64,000 bases of DNA from Candidatus Magnetobacterium casense (GCF_000714715.1 NZ_JMFO01000019.1:124-64123); one strand, 5' to 3'; counted from the stretch's first letter, positions 1-10,779 are shown. Numbers and translations: made by a program. The notes: a model not told the origin generated them from the letters alone.

Positions 1-1
1 A

Positions 2-724
2 GGCGCTGCGTATGTGTTTGTCAAGCCCGGCGGGGGGTGGGCTAACGGTACCCAGACAGCCAAGCTGACCGCATCAGACGGCGCGAATAGTGACAACTTA
101 GGCTATTCCGTCTCCGTGAGTTCCGACGGTAGCACGGTTGTGGCTGGGGCTTATCTGGCAGACCCAGGAGGCCTTGACGAAGGCGCTGCGTATGTGTTTG
201 AAAAAGGTGTAGCATGGGCAGATGGTTCCGGTAATCAGACGGCCAAGCTGACCGCATCAGATGGTGCTATTATTGACAAATTAGGCAATTCCGTCTCCGT
301 GAGTTCCGACGGTGGCACGGTTGTAGCCGGGGCTTCTGGGGCAGACCTAGGAGGCACTGACAAAGGCGCTGCGTATGTGTTTGTCAAGCCCGGCGGGGGG
401 TGGACTAACGGTACCCAGACAGCCAAGCTAACCGCATCAGACGGCGCTAATAATGATTTCTTAGGCAATTCCGTCTCCGTGAGTTCCGACGGTAGCACGA
501 TTGTGGCCGGGGCTTATCAGGCAGACCCAGGAGGCAGTAACAGAGGTGCTGCGTATGTGTTTGTCAAGCCCGGCGGGGGGTGGGCTAACGGTACCGAGAC
601 AGCCAAGCTAACCGCATCAGATGGTGCTGATAGTGACAACTTAGGCTATTCCGTCTCCGTGAGTTCCGACGGTAGCACGGTTGTTGCCGGGGCTTATAAG
701 GCAGCCGCAGGAGGCACTCAGCGA
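2..724 (+). repeat. Four in-frame tandem coding repeats, 180/183 bp
   Basis: The GGCGCTGCGTATG-like unit start recurs at 2, 182, 365, 545 and (diverged) 725, giving unit lengths of 180, 183, 180 and 180 bp. Copies are nearly identical at DNA level, including silent positions, so they were recently duplicated or homogenised. All lengths are multiples of three, so copy-number change would keep the frame. Confidence 0.9.
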
Positions 725-2704
725 GGCGCAGTGTATACCTGGACAGCACCTACCCCAACGCCAACGCCAACGTCCACCCCAACGCCAACGCCACCACCGG
801 ACCCCGGTACTTATTACACCGTTACAATAACCAAGACAGGTACAGGTAGCGGCAACGTCACAGGTGCCCCCGTGCCGATAACCTGGTCAGACAACACAGG
901 AGTTGTGAGTCGCCCCGAGTACTCTGTTGAGACCCTAACGGCAGCCGCATCGGCTGGGTCAGTCTTTGCGGGCTGGAGTGGGGACTGCTCAGGGACACTT
1001 GTAGGATGCACTATGTCTATGACAAAGAATTATAACGTAACGGCAACATTTAATCTGCCCTCAAAAACGCTCACTGTTTCCAGGTTGGGTACAGGCAACG
1101 GCAATGTAACGGTATCCCCCGGAGTGCTGACGTGGGTCGGCAATTCAACCACGGCAGAGTATCAAGACTCCACTGTGGTGACACTGACGGCAACCGCTCC
1201 TGATGATTCAACCTTTACCGGCTGGGGTGGGGACTGCAATGGGACGGAGACTACATGTACGGTAAAGATGACAACCAACCTGAGTATCACGGCAACGTTT
1301 ACACTTAAACCAAGGACACTCACCGTGACAAAAACAGGCACGGGCGGTGGCACGGTAACGGTGTCCCCAGGAAATCTGCCGTGGTCTGGTGGTGCAACCA
1401 CATCAGAAGTGGAGTACCCCGACGGTACGGAGGTAACCCTGACGGCGGGTGCATTTAACGGCTCGGTTTTTGGCGGTTGGAGCGGTGACTGTCAGGGTAC
1501 AAACGCTACCTGCAAGGTAACGATGTCAAAGGATGTCAACGTCTCTGCCGATTTTGGTTTAACCAGGAAACTTACCATAAATATAACAGGCAAGGGCATG
1601 GTTACTGCCTCAAAAGGGATAATCCACTGGAACTTTAATACCGGTGTGGCATATTACGCCGATGGCACGGAGGAGACACTTACAGCAAAGGTTACACCGG
1701 ATTCAGGTTCAACGTTCAAGGAATGGACGGGCTGCGACGCCACAGATGGCGCCAGGTGTATTGTAAAGATGACGGATTCAAAGACCGTTACCGCTAACTT
1801 TTCGCAGGGCGTCAAAAACGACTTTGACGCCGATGGCAAGAGTGACGTGTTCCTCCAAGACAGCTCTACTGGAGACACCGCTATCTGGCTTATCAATGGA
1901 ATGAGTGTCTCATCTAAAGGCTATCCGGCCAAGGGGGTCTCCGGAGTCTGGCGCTTTCTGGCCAAGGGGGACTTTGACGGCGATGGCAAAACCGATGCCC
2001 TCTGGCAACACACCAACGGCGATGTTGTTGCATGGCTTATGAACGCCACCAAGATAGCGAAACAGGCTTATGTGACAAGGAAGCTGCCGGCAGAGTGGCT
2101 GTTTAAGGGCATTGGTGATTTCAACGGTGATGACAAGGCCGATATCCTCTGGCAACACACCAACGGCGATGTGAGCATCTGGCTTATGAACGGCGCAGGC
2201 ATATCGACAAAGGACTATGTGGAAAAGGGCGTTCCTCCGGGGTGGCAGATCAAGGGTGTTGGAGATTTCGACGGTGATGGCAAGAACGATATCCTCTGGC
2301 AACACACCAACGGTGACGTGGCGGTCTGGTTCATGGCCGGTCTCAGCGTTAAGAGCAAGAGCGACATAAAAAAGGCAGTATCATCCAACTGGCAGATCAA
2401 GGGCGTTGGTGACTTCAACGGTGATGGTAAGACTGATATCATATGGCAGGACAGTTCAACCGGCGACGTGGTGGTATGGCTTATCGATGGAGCGACGGTA
2501 ACGTCCAAGGGCGTTGTCTCTGCGGCATTGCCCGGCAACTGGAAGCTCAAGGACACAGGCGACTACGATGGAGATGGCAAGGACGATATCCTCTGGCAGG
2601 ACTCCTCCACCGGTGACGTGGCGGTCTGGTTCATGGACGGTACAAGTATAGCCGGTAAAAGGGCTATCGAAAAAGCCCTCCCCGGCAACTGGATGATTAA
2701 GTAA
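2..2704 (+). CDS. Surface repeat protein, FG-GAP/InlB-like/VCBS (5' end cut by window)
   Basis: The frame is open to the first bases of the window, inside a repeat unit, so the gene begins upstream and its signal peptide is not seen. Four FG-GAP-type units of 60-61 residues, each with a SSDGSTVVAGAY-like core and GAAYVF, fill the first 240 residues. A Thr-Pro linker follows, then four InlB B-repeat-like domains (GTGxGxVT...FxGWSGDC...VTATF), each with a cysteine pair, and finally about six VCBS/FG-GAP-like units of about 48 residues (DFDGDGKxDILWQ...GDVAVW) whose Asp-rich loops resemble calcium sites. It is likely secreted or cell-surface and involved in adhesion; this is inference from the families. 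The repeat types recur in the broken gene at 10.8-14.1 kb. Confidence 0.85.
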   Translation, partial: GAAYVFVKPGGGWANGTQTAKLTASDGANSDNLGYSVSVSSDGSTVVAGAYLADPGGLDEGAAYVFEKGVAWADGSGNQTAKLTASDGAIIDKLGNSVSVSSDGGTVVAGASGADLGGTDKGAAYVFVKPGGGWTNGTQTAKLTASDGANNDFLGNSVSVSSDGSTIVAGAYQADPGGSNRGAAYVFVKPGGGWANGTETAKLTASDGADSDNLGYSVSVSSDGSTVVAGAYKAAAGGTQRGAVYTWTAPTPTPTPTSTPTPTPPPDPGTYYTVTITKTGTGSGNVTGAPVPITWSDNTGVVSRPEYSVETLTAAASAGSVFAGWSGDCSGTLVGCTMSMTKNYNVTATFNLPSKTLTVSRLGTGNGNVTVSPGVLTWVGNSTTAEYQDSTVVTLTATAPDDSTFTGWGGDCNGTETTCTVKMTTNLSITATFTLKPRTLTVTKTGTGGGTVTVSPGNLPWSGGATTSEVEYPDGTEVTLTAGAFNGSVFGGWSGDCQGTNATCKVTMSKDVNVSADFGLTRKLTINITGKGMVTASKGIIHWNFNTGVAYYADGTEETLTAKVTPDSGSTFKEWTGCDATDGARCIVKMTDSKTVTANFSQGVKNDFDADGKSDVFLQDSSTGDTAIWLINGMSVSSKGYPAKGVSGVWRFLAKGDFDGDGKTDALWQHTNGDVVAWLMNATKIAKQAYVTRKLPAEWLFKGIGDFNGDDKADILWQHTNGDVSIWLMNGAGISTKDYVEKGVPPGWQIKGVGDFDGDGKNDILWQHTNGDVAVWFMAGLSVKSKSDIKKAVSSNWQIKGVGDFNGDGKTDIIWQDSSTGDVVVWLIDGATVTSKGVVSAALPGNWKLKDTGDYDGDGKDDILWQDSSTGDVAVWFMDGTSIAGKRAIEKALPGNWMIK
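751..798 (+). repeat. CCAACG hexanucleotide microsatellite coding a Thr-Pro linker
   Basis: Imperfect runs of CCAACG encode the (Thr-Pro)n linker between the FG-GAP block and the InlB-like domains. Hexamer slippage would alter linker length without changing frame. Confidence 0.7.
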
Positions 2705-2870
2705 ATGGTAGAGAAGTGAAGAAAGAAGGGGGGAGGGTAGCACTCCATTCAAACGTGGACACATTGCTTAAGCATAACAACAGTGCCATATTATGTGGGT
2801 ACAAAAATGGCTTAAATCCTGCTAACCGCGGTTGATTGTGGTGCTACCAGGGGGGTTGCTTTCGGGACGG

Positions 2871-3485
2871 TTAATCCCTGCCGTGGTGGCCGTTCCAGCG
2901 TTTGAAGAGGCTGTGCGGTATTGACATACAGTCCAGGAGCTTGCCTGTGATGAAGGCTATAACGTCGGCGAGGTCATTGGGTTGGCTGTAAAAGGCCGTA
3001 ACGGGAGGGGCTATGACAACGCCAAGTCGTGACAGCTTAAGCATGTTCTCAAGGTGTATGGCGCTAAAGGGCATCTCACGCGGCGACAGCACCAGAGACC
3101 TGCCCTCCTTTATGACAACGTCGGCAGCCCTGATTATCAGGTTATCGGCATACCCGTTGGCTATCCCTGAGAGGGTCTTCATCGAACACGGCACCACGTA
3201 CATGCCATCCGTTATGAACGAACCACTGGAGAGTGGACTGTGCAGACAATCGTCTTCATAGTAAAATAGCCGCTCCGTATTGAAATGCCGCCTCAATAGC
3301 TCCGTGCGATTAGTGTCGCTGCCTGTCCCTGTGGCCAAGTCTAACCCCGCCTCGTAAGCAATGATCGGTATCGCCTCCGAGGAGATGATCACATGCACCT
3401 CGGCAACCGTCACAAGCGCCTCGATCAATCTCAACGCAAACACTGAACCACTTGCCCCGGTGATTGCTACAACGTACTTTTTCAA
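2871..3485 (-). CDS. ubiX: Flavin prenyltransferase UbiX
   Basis: 204 residues starting with the UbiX N-terminal pattern (VAITGASGSVFALRLIEAL), an FMN-binding Rossmann-like fold, and the conserved ISSEA and PCSMKTLSGIANG segments. UbiX prenylates reduced FMN to make the cofactor of UbiD-type decarboxylases, used in ubiquinone or menaquinone synthesis. With mqnD in this window, a role in the futalosine route or in aromatic acid decarboxylation is plausible; no ubiD homologue is nearby. It is the last gene of the minus-strand group eno-ftsB-ubiX, 5 bp after ftsB. Full length for the family. Confidence 0.9.
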   Translation of the reverse strand: MKKYVVAITGASGSVFALRLIEALVTVAEVHVIISSEAIPIIAYEAGLDLATGTGSDTNRTELLRRHFNTERLFYYEDDCLHSPLSSGSFITDGMYVVPCSMKTLSGIANGYADNLIIRAADVVIKEGRSLVLSPREMPFSAIHLENMLKLSRLGVVIAPPVTAFYSQPNDLADVIAFITGKLLDCMSIPHSLFKRWNGHHGRD

Positions 3486-3490
3486 GCGGA

Positions 3491-3821
3491 TTACTTATCC
3501 TTATCCAACTTGTAGATGTACTCATCGGGCATTGCCAGACCCAGGTCTTCTCTGGCCTTTTTCTCGATATAGAAGGGGTCCGTTCCTATTGCCTTTATCT
3601 CATCCTTGACGGATGAGATTTCCATTTCAAGGCGGGCAATATCCTCCTCCATCCGCTGCTCCTCAGACTTCAGCCTGAAATAGTTAAACAGCCCCATCTC
3701 ATCATAAAACAAATTGAACAATATTAGCACCAGCGCAAAAAAGAAAAAACACCACAAACAATCTCCCCCGATGCCTCCTCTCTTTGACTATCTGCTTCCT
3801 GAGAAGATTCCTCTTATCCAT
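3491..3821 (-). pseudogene. ftsB: FtsB/DivIC-type septum protein, frameshifted
   Basis: Small bitopic division protein. The C-terminal frame (from 3757) holds the end of the membrane segment, a coiled coil and the conserved DPFYIEKKAREDLGL and EYIYKL motifs. The expected N-terminus, MDKRNLLRKQIV plus an Arg-rich stretch and the start of the membrane helix, is present from an ATG at 3821-3819 but in another frame. The two meet at T6-C-T6 (coding strand; 3737-3749), and loss of one T would join them. Without the shift only a TTG at 3757 could start the C-terminal part, lacking the cytoplasmic tail. Position beside eno is the classical synteny. Either sequencing error, real mutation or slippage. 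Confidence 0.8.
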
Positions 3822-3938
3822 ATTCGTTTGTCTTCATCTCTGGGATTTTGTTTATACTAAAATAGTGCAGTAACGATCCACGCTAAAAATCAAACTAAAG
3901 GCTACACAAGACAAAGAGCGCCTTGTGGTACCCAAGAT

Positions 3939-4009
3939 GGGGGTCAAGGGGTCCGTGACCCCTTGCGGGGGGGGCTGGAGGGGGGGCAGGAGCCGCCCCC
4001 TTTTTTTTC
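3939..4009. repeat. GC-rich dispersed repeat, copy 1 (forward)
   Basis: Begins GGGGTCAAGGGGTCCGTGAC, which folds as a 9-10 bp hairpin (CAAGGGGTC/GACCCCTTG), then a G-rich stretch and GGAGCCGCCCCC followed by T8. It lies directly behind eno. The T-run follows the hairpins on the plus strand, opposite to the flanking minus-strand genes, so it is not an ordinary terminator for eno. Confidence 0.85.
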
Positions 4010-5347
<1,338 letters not shown>

Positions 5348-5417
5348 CTAACCTTACCAAATAAGTCTATAGCACTGCCTTGCAGGGTGTATAAGTTTTT
5401 CATGGGAAGGCATGGAT

Positions 5418-5516
5418 ACGGGGTCAAGGGGGTCCGTGACCCCTTGTGGGTTGGTCTGAGGGAGGGGTCGGCGACCCCCTGCATAAAAGGGGCAAAGCCC
5501 TCCATTCTTTTCTTTG
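5418..5516. repeat. GC-rich dispersed repeat, copy 2 (forward)
   Basis: GGGGTCAAGGGGGTCCGTGA core with hairpin, GGTCTGAGGGAGGGG middle, then an extra module GCATAAAAGGGG and a pyrimidine-rich end (TTCTTTTCTTTG). It fills most of the gap between lpd (ends 5556) and the eno start. Confidence 0.85.
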
Positions 5517-5555
5517 ACGAGGCTACCCATGAGTGTATTATGCACCTGTCTGGCA

Positions 5556-6941
5556 TTATTTCTTTGGGGAATGAATCGCCTCGCCGAAGACGTCCTCGGC
5601 TGCCTCCATCAAGCCTTCGGCCAGGGTCGGATGGGCGTGGATTGTCTCAGCGAGTGCCTTAACGCTCAACCCTGCCTTGATTGCGACCGCCGCCTCGTGG
5701 ATTATGTCCGAGGCATTGTGACCCACTATGTGTACACCGAGGATCGCCTTGCCAGCCTCATCGGAGAGGACCTTGAACATGCCGGTGATTTCCCCCATGG
5801 CATGTGCCTTGCCCAGTGCCCTGTAGAGGAATTGTCCCTTTCTGTACTTGACCCCGCGCTCTTGTAGTTGGTGCTCACGCATCCCCACCGAGCCGATCTC
5901 CGGAGACGTAAATATCCCCCCCGGCACACAGGTGTAGTCCATCTCTTCCTTGTGTCCCATGATGTTTTTGACGGCTACCATGCCCTCCGTGGAGGCCACG
6001 TGCGCAAGGAGCATACCGCCTACTACATCACCAATGGCATAGACGTCGGGGTTGCTCGTCTGCATCATGGCATTGACCGATATAACGCCACCCTTGCCGG
6101 GGGTCACGCCGACCTTGTCCAACCCTATACCATCGGAGTTAAACGCCCGCCCTATGGTGACAAGGAGTTTTTCGGCCTTGAGTTCCTTGCCGTTGGAGAG
6201 AAACGCCCTGACGCCGTCGCCCTCAACGCTCACACGGTCTACCTTTACATCCGTGATGAGCTTTATTTTTTTCTTTTTGAGTTCCCGCTCCAGTATCTGT
6301 GACACCTCGGGGTCTTCCGTGGTCAGGGCGCGGGGCATCAGCTCTACCATCGTCACTTCGGTGCCAAAACTCTGGTATATGCACGCAAACTCACAACCCA
6401 TCACACCGGCGCCTATGATTATCATCGAACTGGGAATGCCATCCATGTTCAGGGCATCGGAGCTGGAGATAATCCGCTTGCCGTCAAAGGGGAACGTCGG
6501 GATTTCGGCAGGACGGGAACCCGTGGCGATAATAAACTTATCACCGCTTATGACCTCCTCCTGGCCACTGCCACTTACTACCCTGACCTCTTTTTCCGAG
6601 ATGAAGCTGCCCCTGCCCTCTTTGAGCTTCACCCCCCAGCTCTTAAACAACGCCCGTATCCCCTTGACCTGCGTGGAGATGACACCGTTTTTGCGAGCCA
6701 TCAGCTTTTGCACATTGGGGGTGAGACTGCCGCTGAAGTCTATTCCGTATGAGTCACAGTGCAGGGCCGTGACATAGGCCTCCGCCGATGCTATGAGTGT
6801 CTTTGTGGGTATACAGCCTTCGTTGAGGCAGGTACCACCAACCTCTTTGCCCTCAATCACCGTGACATCGGCACCCATCTGCGCACCCTTGAGGGCCGCC
6901 ACATAGCCCCCGGGGCCGGCACCAAGGATTACTATCTTCAT
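5556..6941 (-). CDS. lpdA: Dihydrolipoyl dehydrogenase
   Basis: 461-residue FAD/NAD pyridine nucleotide-disulfide oxidoreductase. N-terminal GAGPGGYVAAL binds FAD; GGTCLNEGCIPTK carries the redox-active cysteine pair; GAGVMGCEFA binds NAD; the C-terminal HAHPTLAEG holds the catalytic His-Glu pair. It reoxidises lipoyl groups of 2-oxoacid dehydrogenases or the glycine cleavage H protein. The start overlaps the gcvH stop by 4 bp, so the two are translationally coupled and it most likely serves GcvH here. Confidence 0.95.
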   Translation of the reverse strand: MKIVILGAGPGGYVAALKGAQMGADVTVIEGKEVGGTCLNEGCIPTKTLIASAEAYVTALHCDSYGIDFSGSLTPNVQKLMARKNGVISTQVKGIRALFKSWGVKLKEGRGSFISEKEVRVVSGSGQEEVISGDKFIIATGSRPAEIPTFPFDGKRIISSSDALNMDGIPSSMIIIGAGVMGCEFACIYQSFGTEVTMVELMPRALTTEDPEVSQILERELKKKKIKLITDVKVDRVSVEGDGVRAFLSNGKELKAEKLLVTIGRAFNSDGIGLDKVGVTPGKGGVISVNAMMQTSNPDVYAIGDVVGGMLLAHVASTEGMVAVKNIMGHKEEMDYTCVPGGIFTSPEIGSVGMREHQLQERGVKYRKGQFLYRALGKAHAMGEITGMFKVLSDEAGKAILGVHIVGHNASDIIHEAAVAIKAGLSVKALAETIHAHPTLAEGLMEAAEDVFGEAIHSPKK

Positions 6942-7324
6942 CCAGCTTCCTCTTCGATGTACTTTTCGTAGTCTGAGACGTCCATCAACTCCTCAAGCTC
7001 GGACTCATCCGCCACCTCTATCACGGCTATCCAGCCCTTGCCGTAGGGGTCCTCATTGATTATCTCGGGGGCATCTTCCAACTCCTCATTTACACTCAAC
7101 ACCGTGCCGCTAATCGGAGCGATTACCGAAGAGGTCGCCTTGGTGGATTCAATCTCTGACATCTCAGTATTTGCCTCTACCTCTGCGCCTACCTCCAGTA
7201 TGTCCAGATACACTATATCACCCAACTGTTCCTGCGCATAGTCTGTTATGCCTATAGTGGCCTTCTTGCCTGACAGACTTACCCAGGTATGTTCCTTATG
7301 ATATCGTAATTCTTCAGGGTTCAT
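6938..7324 (-). CDS. gcvH: Glycine cleavage system H protein (lipoyl carrier)
   Basis: 128 residues with the H-protein fold signature (HTWV, GITDYAQEQLGDIVYLDL-like segment) and the lipoylation lysine, about residue 62, in IESTKATS. It shuttles the aminomethyl group among the P, T and L proteins. Coupled to lpd; glyS lies 61 bp upstream. The P and T subunits are not in the window, so it may act with distant genes or as a lipoate-binding carrier of another pathway. Confidence 0.93.
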   Translation of the reverse strand: MNPEELRYHKEHTWVSLSGKKATIGITDYAQEQLGDIVYLDILEVGAEVEANTEMSEIESTKATSSVIAPISGTVLSVNEELEDAPEIINEDPYGKGWIAVIEVADESELEELMDVSDYEKYIEEEAG

Positions 7325-7385
7325 GATTACCTCCGATGGTTTCTTTTCATCCGTTAAACAGATGTTTCTTTCTCTTTAGATTTTT

Positions 7386-9524
7386 TCATACATTTTTTGC
7401 TTTTGTCAAGTCCTGACTCTCCTGCATCCTGGACAGGTCGGCCACGGTCGCCGCTGCACTCAATATGTCCCTCAACAGGGCTAACCTGTTGACCCTCTGA
7501 GCCTCGTCCTTGTCCATGACCAACACCTTGTCAAAGAACTCGTTTATTGGCGCCACCAACTCCGTCAATAACTCCAGGGCTCGCCTGAACTCTCCGCCTG
7601 CAACAGCAGCCTCAACCCCCTGTCGTATCCGCCCAAGGGCATCGTACAACCCCCTTTCGGCAATACCCTGCATCAGATGGACGTTTACGACGTATGTGCC
7701 GTCCATCCCACGTGGTGCTATATTATATATGCGTTTAAACGCAATCAAAAACTCGTTGTATCCCTGCTGTCCCTTTAACCTCCTCAGGGCATCCATCCGT
7801 CCGACCAGGTAGTTGAGTTGCACGCACTGAAACCGCTCCATCACCGCCTGGATGACGTCGTGGGAGTATCCCATGGTCGAAAACAGCGCCTGTAGTCTCT
7901 GCCTGAAAAACGCATACAGGTCATCCAGGACAGTTACCGGTCTTTTCAGGACATCAGCTACTCCCGTGAGGATATCCTCAACCGTAACCCCAAGGCTACC
8001 CTGCAGCAGCACAGCGATCACGCCGATTGCCTGTCGCCTCAGGCCATAGGGGTCCTCCGACCCCGTGGGCGTCTGACCTATGGAGAAAAATGATACCAGA
8101 TTGTCTAGTTTATCTGCAAGGCTTACGATCATGGCAAGTTTTGTTGACGGTATTTTATCCCCGGCAAAGGCCGGCAGATAGTGTTCGACGATGGCCTGGG
8201 CGACTTCCGGTTCATGGCCGTTTTTGAGGGCATAGTACTTGCCCATGACCCCCTGTAGCTCCGGAAACTGGCGTACCACTCCGGTGGTCAGGTCGGCCTT
8301 ACAGAGGCGGATAGCCATCAGCAGTTGTTCTCTGTCGATTTCGATCGGGTCAAAGAGTCGCAGTCGCAGGAAGTCGCCTATGGCAGCGAGCCTCTCTACC
8401 TTGTCAAACACCGATCCGAGGGCATCCTGAAACACGATCCCTTTTAAGTGCTCCAGGCGCTGTATCAGGGGGAGCTTTAGGTCTTCGTCGTAGTAGAACC
8501 TGGCGTCTTCCAGGCGTGCCCGTATTACCCGTTGGGCACCGATGCGTACTACGTCGGCGTTGTCTGCAACCGTGTTACTGACCACGATGAAGCGGTTTAA
8601 CAACCGTCCGTCCTGCGTCTCTATGGCAAAGCAGCGCTGGTGGTCCCGCATGACGGTTATCAACAATTCCCGTGGCAGGCCGAGGTAGACCTCTTCAAAC
8701 TCCCCCGCTACGGCATGGGGATATTCAACCAGGTGTGTTACCTGTTGCAGCAGGGCGTCATCGGCAACGGGCAGCGCCCCAAATTCACTGGCGGCCTGTT
8801 GGCACTGTGCCCATATCAGTTGTCGGCGCTTGTCCTGATCAATAATGACGTAGTTGGCTTCCAGGGTATCGTGATACTGTGCGGCGTCGGAGACCTCAAT
8901 GGCCACGTTGGCCAGGAATCGGTGGCCGTGTGTGACGTTGGAGCTTTTCACCCCGGCAAACTCAAACTCCACCGCAGCACCGTCACAGAGCGCCAGGAGC
9001 CATCTCACCGGACGGACAAACCTCGTGTCAAGGTCAGCCCAGCGCATGGCCTTTGGAAAGTGCAGCGACGTCACTATCTTCGTAAACAACGATGCGGCTA
9101 TCTCTCCGATGGCACGCCCCTCTGTCCTGATGACTGCCACGACGTACTGTCCGCCCTTCTGCTTATTTTTTCCTGACTGGTTGTGTTCGGTCTTTTGTTT
9201 TATTATCAAGTCCTCTACTGCTATGCCATGCAGTTGTGCAAAGCTGATTGCAGCCCTGGTGGGTTTGCCGTCGTCGGAGAATGCTGCCTTTTGAGGTGGG
9301 CCAAAGTGTTCGGTGATGCGGTTTTTTTGATGCCCGCTGACTCCGGTTGCTATGACGGTAAGGCGTCGGGGGGTTGCGTAGGCCCTGACGTCGGAGAACT
9401 CTACCCCGTTGTCGGAGAGCACGCCTTCGGTGACGTCCTTGAGCTGTCCGATGGCGGCAGGCAGGAAGGTGGCCGGTATCTCCTCAACACCGATCTCCAG
9501 GAGAAGCGTAATGTCGTTGGCCAT
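7386..9524 (-). CDS. glyS: Glycyl-tRNA synthetase beta subunit
   Basis: 712 residues, close to the family norm. Starts TLLLEIGVEEIPATFLP, the typical beta-subunit opening, and contains the HD-like core (LVEYPHAVAGEF, LPRELLITVMRDHQRCF) and a C-terminal anticodon-binding region with DEAQRVNRLALL. It forms the alpha2-beta2 bacterial enzyme with GlyQ, whose stop lies 2 bp upstream of this start. Confidence 0.96.
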   Translation of the reverse strand: MANDITLLLEIGVEEIPATFLPAAIGQLKDVTEGVLSDNGVEFSDVRAYATPRRLTVIATGVSGHQKNRITEHFGPPQKAAFSDDGKPTRAAISFAQLHGIAVEDLIIKQKTEHNQSGKNKQKGGQYVVAVIRTEGRAIGEIAASLFTKIVTSLHFPKAMRWADLDTRFVRPVRWLLALCDGAAVEFEFAGVKSSNVTHGHRFLANVAIEVSDAAQYHDTLEANYVIIDQDKRRQLIWAQCQQAASEFGALPVADDALLQQVTHLVEYPHAVAGEFEEVYLGLPRELLITVMRDHQRCFAIETQDGRLLNRFIVVSNTVADNADVVRIGAQRVIRARLEDARFYYDEDLKLPLIQRLEHLKGIVFQDALGSVFDKVERLAAIGDFLRLRLFDPIEIDREQLLMAIRLCKADLTTGVVRQFPELQGVMGKYYALKNGHEPEVAQAIVEHYLPAFAGDKIPSTKLAMIVSLADKLDNLVSFFSIGQTPTGSEDPYGLRRQAIGVIAVLLQGSLGVTVEDILTGVADVLKRPVTVLDDLYAFFRQRLQALFSTMGYSHDVIQAVMERFQCVQLNYLVGRMDALRRLKGQQGYNEFLIAFKRIYNIAPRGMDGTYVVNVHLMQGIAERGLYDALGRIRQGVEAAVAGGEFRRALELLTELVAPINEFFDKVLVMDKDEAQRVNRLALLRDILSAAATVADLSRMQESQDLTKAKNV

Positions 9525-9526
9525 CT

Positions 9527-10390
9527 CTATAGTGCCTCCTTTTGCGTATCGGTCTGGGCTTGTATATAGGCCTCGGCACAGGGCCTGGCCAGTGCCCGCA
9601 CACGGGCTATGTAGGCGGTGCGTTCGGCTACGGAGATGGCGCCTCTGGCATCAAGGATGTTAAAGACGTGTGAGCACTTGAGGCAGAACTCATAGGCCGG
9701 CCCCACCAATCCCTCCCGCAACAGGGTGGTGCACTGTTGCTCGAAGTCCTCAAACAACTGTTTGTGCAATCTGACATCCGCCCTGTCGAAGTTGAAGTGC
9801 GAAAACTCGACCTCATCCCTGTGATGTATGTCGCCGTAGGAGAAGTCCTTGTTCCAGCGCAGTGTGTAGACGTTGTCGATCCCCTGCAGGTACATGGCGA
9901 TCCTCTCAAGACCGTAGGTGATTTCTACGGAGACTGGTTTAAGGTCGATGCCCCCAACCTGCTGGAAGTACGTAAACTGTGTGACCTCCATGCCGTCGAG
10001 CCAGACCTCCCAGCCCAGTCCCCAGGCGCCAAGCGTCGGGGATTCCCAGTCGTCCTCGACAAAGCGTATGTCGTGTCTGCGGGGGTCTATGCCCAGGCAG
10101 GTGAGGCTTTCCAGGTACAGCTCCTGGGACTCCACCGGTGAGGGCTTGAGGATGACCTGGTACTGGTAGTAGTGCTGGAGACGGTTGGGATTGTCGCCGT
10201 ATCTACCGTCGGTGGGTCTGCGGGAGGGTTGGACGTAGGCGGTCTTCCAGTGTTTGTGGCCGAGCACCCTGAAAAACGTTGCCGGGTGGAACGTCCCCGC
10301 ACCTACCTCTATGTCGTATGGCTGAAGGATAACACAGTCCTTCGCCGCCCAAAAATCCTGTAGCCTCAATATAAGTTGTTGAAAATCCAA
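9527..10390 (-). CDS. glyQ: Glycyl-tRNA synthetase alpha subunit
   Basis: 287-residue class II catalytic subunit, starting [14 protein letters not shown]. Conserved segments [38 protein letters not shown] and [13 protein letters not shown] are all present. First gene of the minus-strand glyQ-glyS-gcvH-lpd group. No T-box motif is visible in the leader. Confidence 0.97.
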   Translation of the reverse strand: MDFQQLILRLQDFWAAKDCVILQPYDIEVGAGTFHPATFFRVLGHKHWKTAYVQPSRRPTDGRYGDNPNRLQHYYQYQVILKPSPVESQELYLESLTCLGIDPRRHDIRFVEDDWESPTLGAWGLGWEVWLDGMEVTQFTYFQQVGGIDLKPVSVEITYGLERIAMYLQGIDNVYTLRWNKDFSYGDIHHRDEVEFSHFNFDRADVRLHKQLFEDFEQQCTTLLREGLVGPAYEFCLKCSHVFNILDARGAISVAERTAYIARVRALARPCAEAYIQAQTDTQKEAL

Positions 10391-10656
10391 TGAACCTTCC
10401 TTTTTACAATTTATCTTTTTTTTAACAGCTTCAAAAGAAGAATAAAAAAGTTATGCAGGTTTTGTCAAATATTAAAAAAACCTTAGTCGTATATTACCTG
10501 CTCAATCGGGTAGTGCCGCAATTAATCCCGGGAACCAAGATTCAAGCCATTTTAGGTCTGATATAATACGGCATCATCACTACGCCTGTGTAATGTGATC
10601 ATGCTTCGATAGTGGGGTGTTCCCCCATTTGTTGAGCTTACTACATTGGAAGTTTT

Positions 10657-10699
10657 TTGTCAAGTTTTTTGCCACTGAGGACAATGTGGAACTTGACAA
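10657..10699. promoter_or_regulatory. Perfect 10-bp inverted repeat carrying back-to-back -35 hexamers
   Basis: TTGTCAAGTT (10657-10666) and AACTTGACAA (10690-10699) are perfect inverted repeats 23 bp apart. Each arm contains TTGACA pointing outwards, towards glyQ and towards the subtilase gene, so this could be a divergent promoter or an operator. Confidence 0.4.
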
Positions 10700-10723
10700 T
10701 TATGTGTGGCTAAATGCTATTAT
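10693..10723 (+). promoter_or_regulatory. Candidate sigma70 promoter for the subtilase gene
   Basis: TTGACA at 10693-10698 and TATTAT at 10718-10723, spacing 19 (longer than ideal), 57 bp before the ATG at 10780. Confidence 0.4.
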
Positions 10724-10779
10724 TCCCTTACCTGTTTTACAGGTCAGTGTAACTCACAAGAAGTAACATTGGAGGGTGT

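Larger units (their letters stand above)
10391..10779. other. Intergenic region between divergent glyQ and subtilase genes
   Basis: 389 bp with no credible gene. It is AT-rich near glyQ and contains the dyad at 10657-10699 and a plus-strand promoter candidate. No tRNA, T-box or repeat-family copy is seen. Confidence 0.6.

Noticed and set aside
2..724. Regular repeats considered as CRISPR
   Set aside because: Units are 180 bp, coding and contiguous, with no spacer pattern.
6052..6777. Long plus-strand open frame (241 codons) opposite lpd
   Set aside because: Shadow of the lpd gene; low-complexity Ser/Pro/Leu product, no ribosome site, lpd is certain.
10391..10656. T-box leader before glyQ
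   Set aside because: No T-box consensus or antiterminator structure could be found.
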